Assembly: GCF_023264855.1 (NCBI RefSeq)
Contig: NZ_JAHFUW010000012.1
Span: forward strand, 1 to 64,000
Length of the DNA: 64,000 nucleotides
Origin: Herbiconiux sp.
Lineage (GTDB): Bacteria; Actinomycetota; Actinomycetes; Actinomycetales; Microbacteriaceae
Reading direction: 5' to 3'
The notes under the pieces were generated by a model. The model was not told where the DNA came from. It did no database searches and worked only from the letters and a program-made list of their open reading frames with translations. The translations under genes and the position numbers were made by a program. Below, in pieces: positions 8,426-17,442 of the stretch (its first letter is position 1; each line of letters begins with the position of its first letter).

Positions 8426-8949
8426 CTGATCTGACCGAGACCCAGGCAGGGGCCGCGATCGACACCGACACCGACGTGATCGTGGAGGCGGAGGCCGTCA
8501 TCGACGAGGGCGATGTCGCCGCCGACTACATCGAAGAGCTGCTCGACATCTGCGATCTCGATGGTGACATCGATATTGAGGTGAACGATGGCCGAGCGTA
8601 TATCTCGGTGAACGCCTCGGGCGAGAGCAACCTGCGCGTGCTGTCGCGCCCGGACACGGTGGCTGCTCTGCAGGAGCTGACCCGCCTCGCGGTTCAGACG
8701 AAGACCGGTGAGTTCTCGCGTCTGATCCTGGATGTGGGCGGGAGCCGCCAGATCCGGCAGCGTGAGCTCGAGAAGCTCGTCGACAGTGCCGTGGCCGAGA
8801 TCGAGGGTGGCGCGGCAGCGGCGCACCTGGATGCGATGTCCTCCTACGAGCGCAAGCTCGTGCACGACATCGTGGCCGAGCGGGGTGGCTTCACCTCGGA
8901 GTCCGAGGGCGAAGGCCGCGACCGCCACACGGTCATCACCCGCGCGTAG
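8422..8949 (+). CDS. jag: Jag/KhpB family single-stranded nucleic acid binding protein
   Basis: 175 residues. An acidic N-terminus (about 1-40) is followed by a KH-like domain (about 50-100) and an R3H domain (about 110-172, with ELEKLVDSAV and SSYERKLVHDIV). Jag/KhpB proteins bind RNA and are linked to cell-envelope control. Located, as in most Gram-positives, directly after yidC with an ATGA overlap. Its stop codon lies within the parS site at 8948-8963. Confidence 0.9.
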   Translation: MTDLTETQAGAAIDTDTDVIVEAEAVIDEGDVAADYIEELLDICDLDGDIDIEVNDGRAYISVNASGESNLRVLSRPDTVAALQELTRLAVQTKTGEFSRLILDVGGSRQIRQRELEKLVDSAVAEIEGGAAAAHLDAMSSYERKLVHDIVAERGGFTSESEGEGRDRHTVITRA

Positions 8950-8963
8950 TTTCACGTGAAACA
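8948..8963. promoter_or_regulatory. parS site 1 (one mismatch)
   Basis: A 16-base near-palindrome matching the bacterial parS consensus TGTTTCACGTGAAACA except for A at the first position. It fills the jag-rsmG junction: the jag TAG overlaps it and the rsmG start follows within three bases. ParB, encoded 1.8 kb downstream, is the expected ligand. Confidence 0.88.
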
Positions 8964-8966
8964 TTG

Positions 8967-9614
8967 ATGCAGACACAGAGTGGGCCGAATTCGTCCGGGA
9001 TCGAGCAGGAGCCCGAAACCGCAGCGCGTGTCTTCGGCGATCGGCTCGATTTGGCGCGGCTCTTCACGGATGACCTGATCCGCCGGGGTGAGGAACTGGG
9101 CCTGATCGGTCCGCTCGAACTCCCCCGCATCTGGAGCCGCCACATCGTGAACTGCGCCGTTCTCGCGCCGCTGTTGCGTCCCGGAGTGGTGGGCGACATC
9201 GGTAGCGGGGCCGGCCTGCCGGGAATCGTCCTCGCCATTGCGCGGCCGGATGTGTCATTCGTTCTGATCGAGCCGATGGAGCGACGTGTCGCCTGGCTGG
9301 ACGAGCAGAAGCATCTTCTCGGTCTGGACAACGTCACCGTGGTTCGGGCTCGCGCTGAAGAGTATCCGCGCGGTGAACTGGACCAGGTGACGGCGCGTGC
9401 GGTGAGCGCGTTCTCGAAGTTGATCCCGTTGACCGCTCCCCTGTTGCGGGCGGGCGGTGAGCTTGTGCTCATGAAAGGTGCCGGCGCGGCGAAGGAGATC
9501 GAGGCCGCCGAGAAGGCCATCTGCAAGTATCGACTCAGCGATGTCGAGGTGATCGAGCTCGGCGCAGAGCTGGACGTCGACATCACGCGAGTCATCCGTG
9601 CGCGGGTTCCCTGA
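8967..9614 (+). CDS. rsmG: 16S rRNA (guanine-527-N7)-methyltransferase RsmG
   Basis: SAM-dependent methyltransferase (also gidB) acting on 16S rRNA; loss gives low-level streptomycin resistance in other bacteria. 215 residues from the ATG at 8967; a TTG directly before it is an alternative. SAM-binding motif VGDIGSGAGLPGIVLA at about 72-87; RARAEEYP and KGAGAAKEI motifs follow. There is no Shine-Dalgarno sequence because parS occupies that place. Order jag-rsmG-parA-parB is conserved in actinobacteria. Confidence 0.95.
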   Translation: MQTQSGPNSSGIEQEPETAARVFGDRLDLARLFTDDLIRRGEELGLIGPLELPRIWSRHIVNCAVLAPLLRPGVVGDIGSGAGLPGIVLAIARPDVSFVLIEPMERRVAWLDEQKHLLGLDNVTVVRARAEEYPRGELDQVTARAVSAFSKLIPLTAPLLRAGGELVLMKGAGAAKEIEAAEKAICKYRLSDVEVIELGAELDVDITRVIRARVP

Positions 9615-9818
9615 TCTTCGTCAGCTCTGCTTCTGCGTGTCCTCCCCCGCTGGTGAGGCCGGCATCGCTGTCATCCGTCTTTCTCCTGGTTTTCGGTCGG
9701 TTACGGGTGAGTACGCCCGCAGTTGATGCCGACACGCGGAGAGTGTCGGCGGAGTTCGATACCATCGAAGACGTCCATCGGTGCGGTGACTCAACCCGTC
9801 CATGGATCCACTCCCCCA

Positions 9819-9834
9819 TGTTTCACGTGAAACA
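9819..9834. promoter_or_regulatory. parS site 2 (perfect)
   Basis: TGTTTCACGTGAAACA, a full consensus match, 20 bases before the parA start in the rsmG-parA gap. The location suggests ParB may also affect parAB expression. Confidence 0.95.
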
Positions 9835-9853
9835 TATCGACAGGATTGTGTGA

Positions 9854-10768
9854 ATGACCAGTGATGCCACCGCGTTCGACGCGTCGACCCCGCTCGCTCG
9901 CGAGCTGGCGGATCTGTCGCAGAGAAGGCGCCTTTTGGCCACGCGCACATATCCCCTCCCCGCGTCGGCGCGCGTACTGACCGTCGCGAATCAGAAGGGT
10001 GGCGTGGGCAAGACCACGACCACGGTGAACCTCGCCGCTGCGCTTGCTCGAGAGGGCGCGCGTGTTCTGGTGATCGATCTCGATCCTCAGGGGAATGCCT
10101 CCACCGCTCTCGGTGTCGACCACCGCGGTGACAAGCCCAGCGTGTACGACGTGCTGATCCGTGATGAGCCCATGGCCGACATCGTGCAGGAGAGCCCGGA
10201 GTCGGGAAACCTGTTCTGCCTGCCGGCCACCATCCACCTCGCCGGCGCTGAGATCGAACTGGTGCCGATGGTCGCGCGCGAGCAGCGGCTTCGGGGGGCC
10301 CTCGACCGCTTCCTGGCCGCGATGGAGGAAGCGGGAACTCCCTTCCACTACGTCTTCATCGACTGCCCGCCCTCGCTCGGACTCCTGACCATCAATGCGT
10401 TCGTGGCGGCTCGGGAGGTGCTGATCCCGATTCAGTGCGAGTACTACGCGCTTGAGGGGCTCAGTCAGCTGCTCAACAACATCAGCCTGATCGAGCGGCA
10501 TCTCAACCCCACGCTGGCGGTCTCCACGATCCTGCTCACCATGTATGACGGCCGCACCAGGCTGGCGTTCCAGGTGGCGGAGGATGTGCGGCAGCATTTC
10601 CCCGACCAGACCCTCCGCGCCGTGATCCCCCGATCCGTGCGCATCTCGGAGGCTCCCAGTTACGGCCAGACCGTCATCAGCTTCGATCCCAATTCCCCCG
10701 GCTCCGTCTCGTACTTGGAGGCGGCCGCCGAAATCGCAGAAAGAGGAGTGCCGCAGCGTGGCAACTAA
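9854..10768 (+). CDS. parA: Chromosome partitioning ATPase ParA (Soj)
   Basis: 304 residues. Deviant Walker A KGGVGKTT (48-55) and the Walker B region VFIDCPPSLG are typical of ParA/Soj ATPases, which move ParB-parS complexes along the nucleoid. An approximately 40-residue N-terminal extension precedes the ATPase core. The ATG at 9854 is close behind parS site 2. Its end overlaps parB by 11 bases. Confidence 0.97.
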   Translation: MTSDATAFDASTPLARELADLSQRRRLLATRTYPLPASARVLTVANQKGGVGKTTTTVNLAAALAREGARVLVIDLDPQGNASTALGVDHRGDKPSVYDVLIRDEPMADIVQESPESGNLFCLPATIHLAGAEIELVPMVAREQRLRGALDRFLAAMEEAGTPFHYVFIDCPPSLGLLTINAFVAAREVLIPIQCEYYALEGLSQLLNNISLIERHLNPTLAVSTILLTMYDGRTRLAFQVAEDVRQHFPDQTLRAVIPRSVRISEAPSYGQTVISFDPNSPGSVSYLEAAAEIAERGVPQRGN

Positions 10769-11759
10769 GAAGAGAACCGGACTCGGTCGCGGTATCGGCG
10801 CACTCATTCCCACCGACGAGCCGCGGGTCGAGGGCTCCCGCCCGGTGGACGTCTTCTTCGACGCGCGGCCTGGCGACACGGCGACCGCCGACGACGGTGT
10901 GCAGCTGGTCGCCGTTCCGGGTGCGCGTCTGGCGCAGCTGGATCCGAACAGCATCGTTCCCAATGCGAAGCAGCCGCGCAGCGTCTTCGATGCGTCGGAC
11001 CTGGCCGAGCTGGTGCACTCGGTCAAGGAGATCGGCGTTCTTCAGCCGATCGTGGTGCGCGAGCTGCCGGCGGAAGACGGAAAGCCGCAGCAGTACGAGT
11101 TGGTGATGGGTGAGCGCCGCTTGCGTGCCACCAAGGAGGCGGGGCTCGACACGATCCCCGCGGTCATCAAAGACACCGCTGATGAGGACATGCTGCGCGA
11201 TGCGCTGCTCGAGAACCTGCACCGCTCGCAGCTGAATCCCCTGGAAGAGGCCTCTGCCTACCAGCAGTTGCTGGAGGACTTCGGAATCACGCAGGATCAG
11301 CTGGCCGAGCGGATCGGGCGCTCCCGCCCCCAGATCACCAACACCCTTCGCCTGCTGAAGCTCCCGGCTGCGGTACAGAACCGTGTCGCCGCGGGTGTGC
11401 TCAGCGCCGGCCACGCGCGGGCCGTTCTGGCCGTCGGAGACGTCGACGCGATGAACAAGCTCGCCGACAAGATCGTGAACGAAGACCTGTCGGTGCGCGC
11501 GGCGGAAGCGCTGGCATCCTCGGCTCCGAAGGCGACCCGTGCCAAGACCACGGCCGGCGCCAAGCGCGGGCACCTCGACGAGATCGGTGAACGACTCGGC
11601 GATCGGCTGAACACGCGAGTGCGCGTGAGCCTGGGCCGGTCGAAGGGGCAGATCGTGATCGACTTCGCGACGATCCAGGATCTCAACCGTATCCTCGGCG
11701 AACTGGGTGAGGAAGGCTTCGGCCACTCCCCCACCAGCCGGGGCCCGCGCTTCAGCTGA
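10758..11759 (+). CDS. parB: Chromosome partitioning protein ParB (Spo0J), CTPase
   Basis: 333 residues from a GTG at 10758 inside the end of parA. The N-terminal nucleotide-binding domain shows KQPR (71-74) and the CTPase motif GERRLRA (118-124). A central helix-turn-helix region (about 173-200, LAERIGRSRPQITNTLRLL) recognises parS, and a C-terminal dimerisation domain follows a linker. Three parS sites lie within 3 kb, so the system is complete. Confidence 0.97.
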   Translation: MATKKRTGLGRGIGALIPTDEPRVEGSRPVDVFFDARPGDTATADDGVQLVAVPGARLAQLDPNSIVPNAKQPRSVFDASDLAELVHSVKEIGVLQPIVVRELPAEDGKPQQYELVMGERRLRATKEAGLDTIPAVIKDTADEDMLRDALLENLHRSQLNPLEEASAYQQLLEDFGITQDQLAERIGRSRPQITNTLRLLKLPAAVQNRVAAGVLSAGHARAVLAVGDVDAMNKLADKIVNEDLSVRAAEALASSAPKATRAKTTAGAKRGHLDEIGERLGDRLNTRVRVSLGRSKGQIVIDFATIQDLNRILGELGEEGFGHSPTSRGPRFS

Positions 11760-11797
11760 TCCGAGCGGCAGCGTACCCTCGAGCACCGAATTCAGGA

Positions 11798-11813
11798 TGT
11801 TTCACGTGAAACA
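11798..11813. promoter_or_regulatory. parS site 3 (perfect)
   Basis: TGTTTCACGTGAAACA just downstream of parB; the symmetry extends three bases on each side (GGA before, TCC after). Confidence 0.95.
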
Positions 11814-11863
11814 TCCGTGCTCAGGTCGCAGAGGCCAGAAGATCGGAGGCCCGTCTGAAACAG

Positions 11864-11910
11864 AACGAGCCCGTCACCGCCGTGAGGCAGGTGACGGACT
11901 CGCGCTCGTT
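11864..11910. terminator. Hairpin between convergent parB and the ligase gene
   Basis: Inner arms CCGTCACC (11871-11878) and GGTGACGG (11890-11897) are flanked by outer arms AACGAGC (11864-11870) and GCTCGTT (11904-11910) with a six-base bulge. It sits between two convergent genes, so a bidirectional terminator is likely although there is no long T-run. Confidence 0.6.
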
Positions 11911-11919
11911 GGACCGAAA

Positions 11920-12876
11920 TCAGCCGGTGATGGCAACCTCGCTGAGCTTTTCGTAGACCTCGGCCAGCGAGAGGCCGGCGGCGAGGATGCCCTGAGGCAC
12001 GGTAGACGTCTCGGTGAGGCCGGGCAGCACGTTGGCCTCGAGGAACCAGGGTGTGCCGGCGTCATCGATGATGAGGTCGATCCGCGAGATGTGGCGCAGA
12101 CCGAGCGCGGCGTGGATGGCCAGTGCGGTGTCCCGCGCAGTCGCGGCGGACTCGGGGTCGAGTCGCGCCGGGGCGTAGAAGCTGGTCTCCCCCGCGTTGT
12201 AGCGGGCTTCGAAGCTGTAGACCCCGGATCGGGGCTCGATCTCGACGGCGGGCAGGGCGATCGGCCCCTCCCCCAGATCGACGATGCCGATCGAGATCTC
12301 CACCCCGCGGGCACGCTGTTCGATCAGTGCGACCTCGCCGTAGGTATAGGCGTCAACCACGGCCCGCGGAAGGTCATCCGCGGAGCCGAGCACACCGACA
12401 CCCAGAGCGGATCCGCCCATGGCCGGCTTCACGACCAGCTCGGAGCCGAGCGACGTCAGAACCAGGTCGAGTACCTGGGTGGCCCCGAGCTCGCGGAAGG
12501 TGTCACGGGGCAAGGTCACCCAGCGCGGCGTGGCGAACCCGGCACGTTCGACGAGCACCTTGGCGGTCGGCTTCTGCCAGGCCAGGCGGGCGGCCTTCGC
12601 CTGCGAGCCCACGTAGGGGACGCCGAGCATGTCCAGCAGTGCGCGCAGCGCGCCGTCTTCACCGCTGGCTCCGTGCAGCGCGGGCCACACGACGTCGGGC
12701 CGCGTCTCGGCGAGGAACGGCAACAGGTTCGCATCCGGCTCGCGCACGATCACGGAGTGGCCGCGACCGATCAGCGCATCCGCGACCCGGCGGCCGGTGC
12801 GCAGCGACACATCGCGCTCGTGCGAGATGCCGCCGGAGAGGACGACGACGGTACGGGGGGTGGAGTTGTCGCTCAT
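11920..12876 (-). CDS. D-alanine--D-alanine ligase family ATP-grasp enzyme
   Basis: ATP-grasp ligase of the Ddl family. 318 residues from ATG at 12876; the open frame continues upstream into the neighbouring aminotransferase gene, but that extension is out of frame with any gene and was discarded. Recognisable: SGGISHERDVSLRTG near the N-terminus, VVWPALHGASGEDGALRALLDMLGVPYVGS split across the first third, the ATP-grasp segment ELVVKPAMGGSALGVG, and the metal-binding end DLIIDDAGTPWFLEANVLPGLTE. It could supply D-Ala-D-Ala for peptidoglycan or be a paralogue with another dipeptide substrate; no ddl symbol is given for that reason. Starts 11 bases after the aminotransferase stop. Confidence 0.85.
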   Translation of the reverse strand: MSDNSTPRTVVVLSGGISHERDVSLRTGRRVADALIGRGHSVIVREPDANLLPFLAETRPDVVWPALHGASGEDGALRALLDMLGVPYVGSQAKAARLAWQKPTAKVLVERAGFATPRWVTLPRDTFRELGATQVLDLVLTSLGSELVVKPAMGGSALGVGVLGSADDLPRAVVDAYTYGEVALIEQRARGVEISIGIVDLGEGPIALPAVEIEPRSGVYSFEARYNAGETSFYAPARLDPESAATARDTALAIHAALGLRHISRIDLIIDDAGTPWFLEANVLPGLTETSTVPQGILAAGLSLAEVYEKLSEVAITG

Positions 12877-12887
12877 GATGCGGTCTC

Positions 12888-14213
12888 TCAGTCGAGGTTG
12901 GGCGGAGGAGCCGAGAAGGTGCGGTCGCGCACGGTGTCGAGCGGACCGGTGGCGGCGAAGGTCTCGAGCAGGTCGAGCTCGCCGTTGATGACGTTCTGCA
13001 GACGGCGGATGCCGACGCGGATCGCCTCGGGAGTCGGGTAGCAGAACGAGAGACGGATGTTGTTGCGGCCCGATCCGTCGGCGTAGAACGCCGTACCGGG
13101 CGTGTAGGCCACCAGCTCCTTCACGGCACGGGGCAGCATCTGCTTCGAGTCGAGATGTGGGGGGAGCGTGAGCCAGACGTAGAACCCGCCCTGCGGATCG
13201 GTCCACGACAGATTGGGCAGATATTCGGTTAAAGCGCCGATCATCGCCTCTTTTCGCTCCCTGTAGACTCCCCGGAAGCGATCGACCTGAGCGCGCCAGT
13301 CGATCGTGTCCAGATACTGCGACACGATCAGCTGGCTGAACGAGGAGGGTGAGAGCACCGCGGCCTCATTGGCCAGGATGAGCTTCTCCCGGATGGCATG
13401 CGGGGCGAGGGCCCAGCCCACCCGGAAGCCGGGAGCGAGCGTCTTGGAGAAGGTGCCGAGATAGATCACGCCGTCTTCGTCGAGCGAGCGGATGGCGGGG
13501 GGCGGTGGCGCATCGAAGTGCAGCAGCCCGTACGGGTTGTCCTCGAGCACGAGGATGCCGTGCTCCTTCGCGATGGCGAGCACCTCCTGCCGGCGCTCCC
13601 AGCTGAGGGTGACGCCCGCCGGGTTCTGGAACGAGGGGATCGTGTAGAGGAACTTGATCTTCTTGCCGTCCGCGTGCACGGCGGCGATCCGCTCGCGCAG
13701 GGCTTCGGGGATCATTCCGTGCTCGTCCATCGCCACGTGCTGGGTCTCGGCCTGGAACGACCGGAAGATCACCATCGCGGTGACATAGCTCGGCCCCTCG
13801 GCCAGCACCACGTCTCCCGGGTCGATGAAGAGCTTTGTCACCAGCTCGAGCGCATGCTGCGATCCCGTGGTCACCACCACGTCGTCGGCGCTGGCCGAGA
13901 TGCCCTCCATGGCCATCACGTCCAGGATCTGTTCGCGCAGCTTCGGCACGCCCTGACCGGAGCCGTACTGCAGGGCGACGGATCCCTGCTCGCGCATGAC
14001 CCGGTTCATCGAGTCGATGACGAGTTCCTGAGGGAGAGCCGAGACCGCCGGCATTCCCCCGGCCAGTGACACCACCTCGGGGCGGGAGGCCACGGCGAAG
14101 AGGGCTCGGACTTCGCTGGCGGCGAGACCCGCCGTGCGTGCGGCGTAGTTGTAGTACCACGGATCGAGGTTGTTACCCGACTGCTGTGGGGGGTTCTGGC
14201 TGCTCACTGACAT
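12888..14213 (-). CDS. PLP-dependent class I/II aminotransferase
   Basis: Fold-type I aminotransferase, 441 residues from ATG 14213; an upstream in-frame ATG at 14270 would add 19 poorly fitting residues. Conserved features: LQYGSGQGVPKLREQI, TTGSQHALELV, the Asn of IPSFQNPAGV, EDNPYGLL and the PLP-lysine motif GTFSKTLAPGFRVGW. The profile resembles 2-aminoadipate/aromatic aminotransferases of the MocR-like group lacking a DNA-binding domain. Substrate cannot be assigned. Followed directly by the Ddl-like gene, which may be co-transcribed. Confidence 0.85.
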   Translation of the reverse strand: MSVSSQNPPQQSGNNLDPWYYNYAARTAGLAASEVRALFAVASRPEVVSLAGGMPAVSALPQELVIDSMNRVMREQGSVALQYGSGQGVPKLREQILDVMAMEGISASADDVVVTTGSQHALELVTKLFIDPGDVVLAEGPSYVTAMVIFRSFQAETQHVAMDEHGMIPEALRERIAAVHADGKKIKFLYTIPSFQNPAGVTLSWERRQEVLAIAKEHGILVLEDNPYGLLHFDAPPPPAIRSLDEDGVIYLGTFSKTLAPGFRVGWALAPHAIREKLILANEAAVLSPSSFSQLIVSQYLDTIDWRAQVDRFRGVYRERKEAMIGALTEYLPNLSWTDPQGGFYVWLTLPPHLDSKQMLPRAVKELVAYTPGTAFYADGSGRNNIRLSFCYPTPEAIRVGIRRLQNVINGELDLLETFAATGPLDTVRDRTFSAPPPNLD

Positions 14214-14238
14214 ACTTCCCGACGTAGACCGAAATTCC

Positions 14239-14244
14239 ATCGTA
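14239..14244 (-). promoter_or_regulatory. Candidate -10 element for the aminotransferase gene
   Basis: TACGAT on the minus strand, fitting the actinobacterial TANNNT pattern 25 bases before the ATG at 14213. It lies immediately after the trxA terminator, as expected for a new transcription unit. Confidence 0.4.
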
Positions 14245-14251
14245 GGACATG

Positions 14252-14286
14252 AAAAAGTGGCCCGCTGCACGAAGGCAACGGGCCAC
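14252..14286 (-). terminator. Rho-independent terminator of trxA
   Basis: Eight-base perfect arms GTGGCCCG (14257-14264) and CGGGCCAC (14279-14286) with a 14-base loop, followed on the minus strand by TTTTT. It lies 21 bases after the trxA stop. Confidence 0.85.
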
Positions 14287-14307
14287 CTGGAAGAGACTGG
14301 CTGCGCC

Positions 14308-14631
14308 TTAGATGAAGGCGGCCAGGTCGGCCTCGAGGGCCGCCTTCGGCTTGGCGCCGATGATCGTCTTGACGACCTCGCCGCCCTTGTAGACCTTGAG
14401 GGCCGGGATCGAGGTGATCTGGTACTTCGCCGCGGTCTGCGGGTTGTCGTCGACGTTCAGCTTGACGATCTCGATCTTGTCGCCGTGCTCGTCGGCGATC
14501 TGGTCGAGGATCGGGGCGACCGCGCGACAGGGGCCGCACCACTCGGCCCAGAAGTCGACCAGGATGGTCTTCTCGGAGTCGAGCACGTCGGCCTGGAAGG
14601 TGGCGTCGGAGACGGCCTTGGCGTTGGACAT
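14308..14631 (-). CDS. trxA: Thioredoxin
   Basis: 107-residue thioredoxin with active site WCGPC (31-35), DFWAEW before it and the cis-proline segment TSIPALKVYKGG. Cytosolic disulfide reductant, recycled by the adjacent thioredoxin reductase. ATG at 14631 has AAGGA upstream. Follows trxB by 75 bases on the same strand and ends at a clear terminator. Confidence 0.97.
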   Translation of the reverse strand: MSNAKAVSDATFQADVLDSEKTILVDFWAEWCGPCRAVAPILDQIADEHGDKIEIVKLNVDDNPQTAAKYQITSIPALKVYKGGEVVKTIIGAKPKAALEADLAAFI

Positions 14632-14706
14632 GATTCCTTCTTTCGTGGAACTCGATGAATTCGAGGGGTGGGGATCCGAATGCGGCGGGAGCCGTTCGGA
14701 GAACTG

Positions 14707-15696
14707 CTACTCGGCGGCCACCAGCTCGTCGACGATCTCGGCCACGACTGCGGCGGACTCCTCGTCTCCGGTCTGGTCTAGAGCTGCAAGAAACTGCTCG
14801 GCATCCAGGGCCGCCACCGTTCCCGAGGCCGCGGCCGTGACGGCCTGACGGTAGTGCGGGTCGATCACGTCGCCGGCGGCGAAGACACCCGGGAGGTTGG
14901 TCTTCGACGTGCGGCCGGCCACCGCGATGGTGCCCTCGGAGGTGAGGTCGAGCTGCCCGTGCACGAAGTGCACGCGCGGGTCGTTTCCGATCGCGACGAA
15001 CAGACCCTGTACCGGAAGCTCCGAGGTGGTGCCGTCGACGGTGTTGCGGAGGGTGAGGGCCTCGACCGCGTTCTCACCCGAGATGCCCACGACCTCCGAG
15101 TTCCAGACGAACTCGATCTTGTCGTTCGCGAAGGCGCGCTCCTGCATGATCTTCGAGGCGCGCAGCGTGTCCTTGCGGTGCACGAGGTACACCTTCTCGG
15201 CGAAGCGGGTGAGGAAGGTGGCCTCCTCCATGGCGGAGTCGCCGCCGCCGATGACCGCGATCGTCTTGGTCTTGAAGAAGAAGCCGTCGCAGGTGGCGCA
15301 CCACGACACACCGCGGCCCGAGAGCCGCTCCTCGTCGGGCAGACCGAGCTTGCGGTAGGCGGATCCGGTGGCGAAGATCACCGAACGGGCCTCGAAGGTG
15401 CCGCTGTAGCCGGTCTCGACCGACTTCACGTCGCCCTCGAGCTGCACGCTCGTGACGTCATCGAGGATGACCTCGGTGCCGAACTTCTCGGCCTGCTCCT
15501 GCAGCTTCATCATCAGCTCGGGGCCCTGGATGCCCTCGGGGAAACCGGGGAAGTTCTCGACGTCGGTGGTCTTCATCAGCTCGCCGCCGGCTTCGACGCT
15601 GGAGGCCAGCAGAAGCGGGGAGAGGCCGGCGCGCGCGGCATAGATCGCCGCGGTGAAGCCGGCGGGGCCGGAGCCGATGATGATGATCTCGCGCAT
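14707..15696 (-). CDS. trxB: Thioredoxin-disulfide reductase
   Basis: NADPH- and FAD-dependent reductase of thioredoxin, 329 residues. FAD motif GSGPAG (8-13), redox centre CATC (133-136), NADPH motif GGGDSAMEEA (about 146-155) and the C-terminal FAD motif FAAGDV. ATG at 15696 was chosen because it gives the canonical REIIIIGSG start; upstream codons in the same frame are non-homologous. AGGAG lies 11 bases upstream. A candidate -10, TATGAT, is at 15763-15768 on the minus strand. Confidence 0.96.
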   Translation of the reverse strand: MREIIIIGSGPAGFTAAIYAARAGLSPLLLASSVEAGGELMKTTDVENFPGFPEGIQGPELMMKLQEQAEKFGTEVILDDVTSVQLEGDVKSVETGYSGTFEARSVIFATGSAYRKLGLPDEERLSGRGVSWCATCDGFFFKTKTIAVIGGGDSAMEEATFLTRFAEKVYLVHRKDTLRASKIMQERAFANDKIEFVWNSEVVGISGENAVEALTLRNTVDGTTSELPVQGLFVAIGNDPRVHFVHGQLDLTSEGTIAVAGRTSKTNLPGVFAAGDVIDPHYRQAVTAAASGTVAALDAEQFLAALDQTGDEESAAVVAEIVDELVAAE

Positions 15697-15825
15697 GTGT
15701 TTTCTCACTCCTGAGGATGATCGCGGGCGGGCTGCCCGGGCGGTCATTGACCGATACAACACATCATATGCGCGGACTATTCCGCCCATCCGGCGCGGTC
15801 AGGGGGCACTCAGGAGGGCGGGTGG

Positions 15826-17442
15826 TCACCGCCCGAGCCGGGCCCGGATCGGCCCCAGCGCGGTCTTCAGCTCCGGCGATCGCAGGGCGAAGAGCGCCCC
15901 CAGATAGACCGCCAGCATCACCGCGCCGACGATCGCCATCGAGAGGATCGCCGGCGCGTACCGGGAGACCGCGAAGCCGTGCTCGACCGTCCCGCCGAGC
16001 AGCACCAGCACCCCGAAGCCGGCGGCCGCGGCGGGGACGGCCGCCACCAGATAGCGCACGAAGCTCAGGGTGAGTCGCCGCCCACCCGTTCCGCCGAGCC
16101 GGCGACGGATGATGACCGCGGCCACCACGGTCTGGATCGCGGTGGCGAACGAGAGCGAGAACGCCAGGCCGACGGCGATCCACTCGACCGGCAGCAGCGA
16201 GCACAGCAGCGCGAGCACCGTGAAGATGACCGCCTGCAGCACCTGCAGGAAGAAGGGCGTCTTGGTGTCGCTGAGTGAGTAGAACACCCGCTGCAGCACG
16301 AACAGCACCGTGAATGGGATGAGGCCCACGAGGAACGCGATCAGCACGTTGCCCATGGCCGCCGTGTCGAAGAACGACTTGCTGAACAGGCTGGAGAACG
16401 GATAGGCCACCACGATCAGCACGAACATCGCGAGCACCATGAACAGACCGGTGGTGCGGATCGCGGCGGCCACGTCGGTGCGCAGCTGCGGCGTCTCCCC
16501 GCGCTCGGCGTGCCCGCTCATCTTGGTGAAGTACGCCGTGACGATCGACACGGTCACCAGCGAATGCGGCAGCATGAAGATCAGCCAGGCGTATTGGATG
16601 ATGGCGACCGACGCATCCGACCCCGAGGCGATCGAGGCGACGTTGGTCTCCACCAGGCCGGCGGCCTGGGTGACCAGCAGCATGCCGAAGGTCCACCCGG
16701 CGAGCTTGCCGGCGGTGCCGAGGCCGACACCGCGCCAGGCGAAGTCGGGACGGTAGCGGATGCCGGCCCGGCGCCAGAACAGGAACAGGATGAGCGCCTG
16801 CGCGGCCACGGCGAGGGTCGTGAAGCCGCCGAGCACGGCGATCGAGGTCGGCGTCCACTCCGAGACCAGGCGGCCGCCGGCCGGATCCGAGCCGAACAGC
16901 AGCATGAACACGACCAGGCCGATGATCGACACGATGTTGTTCACCGCGGGGGCCCAGGTGAAGGGGCCGAACACGTTCTTGGCGTTCAGCACCTCGCCGA
17001 GAACCGTGTACAGGCCGTAGAAGAAGATCTGCGGCAGGCACCAATACGCGAAGGCCGTGGCGAGGGCGAGCTGGTCGGCGCTGAAGCGGGTGGCCGAGAT
17101 GGTGACGAGCACGGGCGCCAGCAGGGTCGCCAGGATGGTGGCGCCGCCGAGGATGACCATCGTGATGGTGAGCAGCTTGTTTATGTAGCCGCGGCCGCCG
17201 TCGGCGTGCAGCAGAGCCCGAACGATCTGCGGCACCAGAACGGCGCTCAGGGTGCCGCCGGCGATGATGACGTAGATGTTGTTCGGCAGCTGGTTCGCGA
17301 TGGCGAAGGCGTCGGCGCTCACGCCGACCGTGCCGATGGTCTGCGCGAGCACGATCGTGCGCACGAAGCCGATCACGCGCGAGACGATGGTGCCGGAGGC
17401 GAGGAAGGCGCTCGAGCGGCCGATGCTGGGGCTACTGCTCAC
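15826..17442 (-). CDS. murJ: Lipid II flippase MurJ (MviN family)
   Basis: Polytopic MOP-superfamily flippase moving lipid II across the membrane for peptidoglycan synthesis. 538 residues with about 14 hydrophobic segments; N-terminal GTIVSRVIGFVRTIVLAQTIG and the charged PNNIYVIIAGGTLSAVLVP region are typical. GTG start at 17442 overlaps the preceding DUF6049 gene by 11 bases, so the two are probably translated together. In mycobacteria the homologous pair is Rv3909-Rv3910. Confidence 0.93.
   Translation of the reverse strand: MSSSPSIGRSSAFLASGTIVSRVIGFVRTIVLAQTIGTVGVSADAFAIANQLPNNIYVIIAGGTLSAVLVPQIVRALLHADGGRGYINKLLTITMVILGGATILATLLAPVLVTISATRFSADQLALATAFAYWCLPQIFFYGLYTVLGEVLNAKNVFGPFTWAPAVNNIVSIIGLVVFMLLFGSDPAGGRLVSEWTPTSIAVLGGFTTLAVAAQALILFLFWRRAGIRYRPDFAWRGVGLGTAGKLAGWTFGMLLVTQAAGLVETNVASIASGSDASVAIIQYAWLIFMLPHSLVTVSIVTAYFTKMSGHAERGETPQLRTDVAAAIRTTGLFMVLAMFVLIVVAYPFSSLFSKSFFDTAAMGNVLIAFLVGLIPFTVLFVLQRVFYSLSDTKTPFFLQVLQAVIFTVLALLCSLLPVEWIAVGLAFSLSFATAIQTVVAAVIIRRRLGGTGGRRLTLSFVRYLVAAVPAAAAGFGVLVLLGGTVEHGFAVSRYAPAILSMAIVGAVMLAVYLGALFALRSPELKTALGPIRARLGR

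Noticed and set aside
12877-13206. Possible N-terminal extension of the D-Ala-D-Ala-ligase-like protein
   Set aside because: The open frame runs back into the aminotransferase gene, but the extra residues are Arg/Pro-rich and the family N-terminus starts at 12876.
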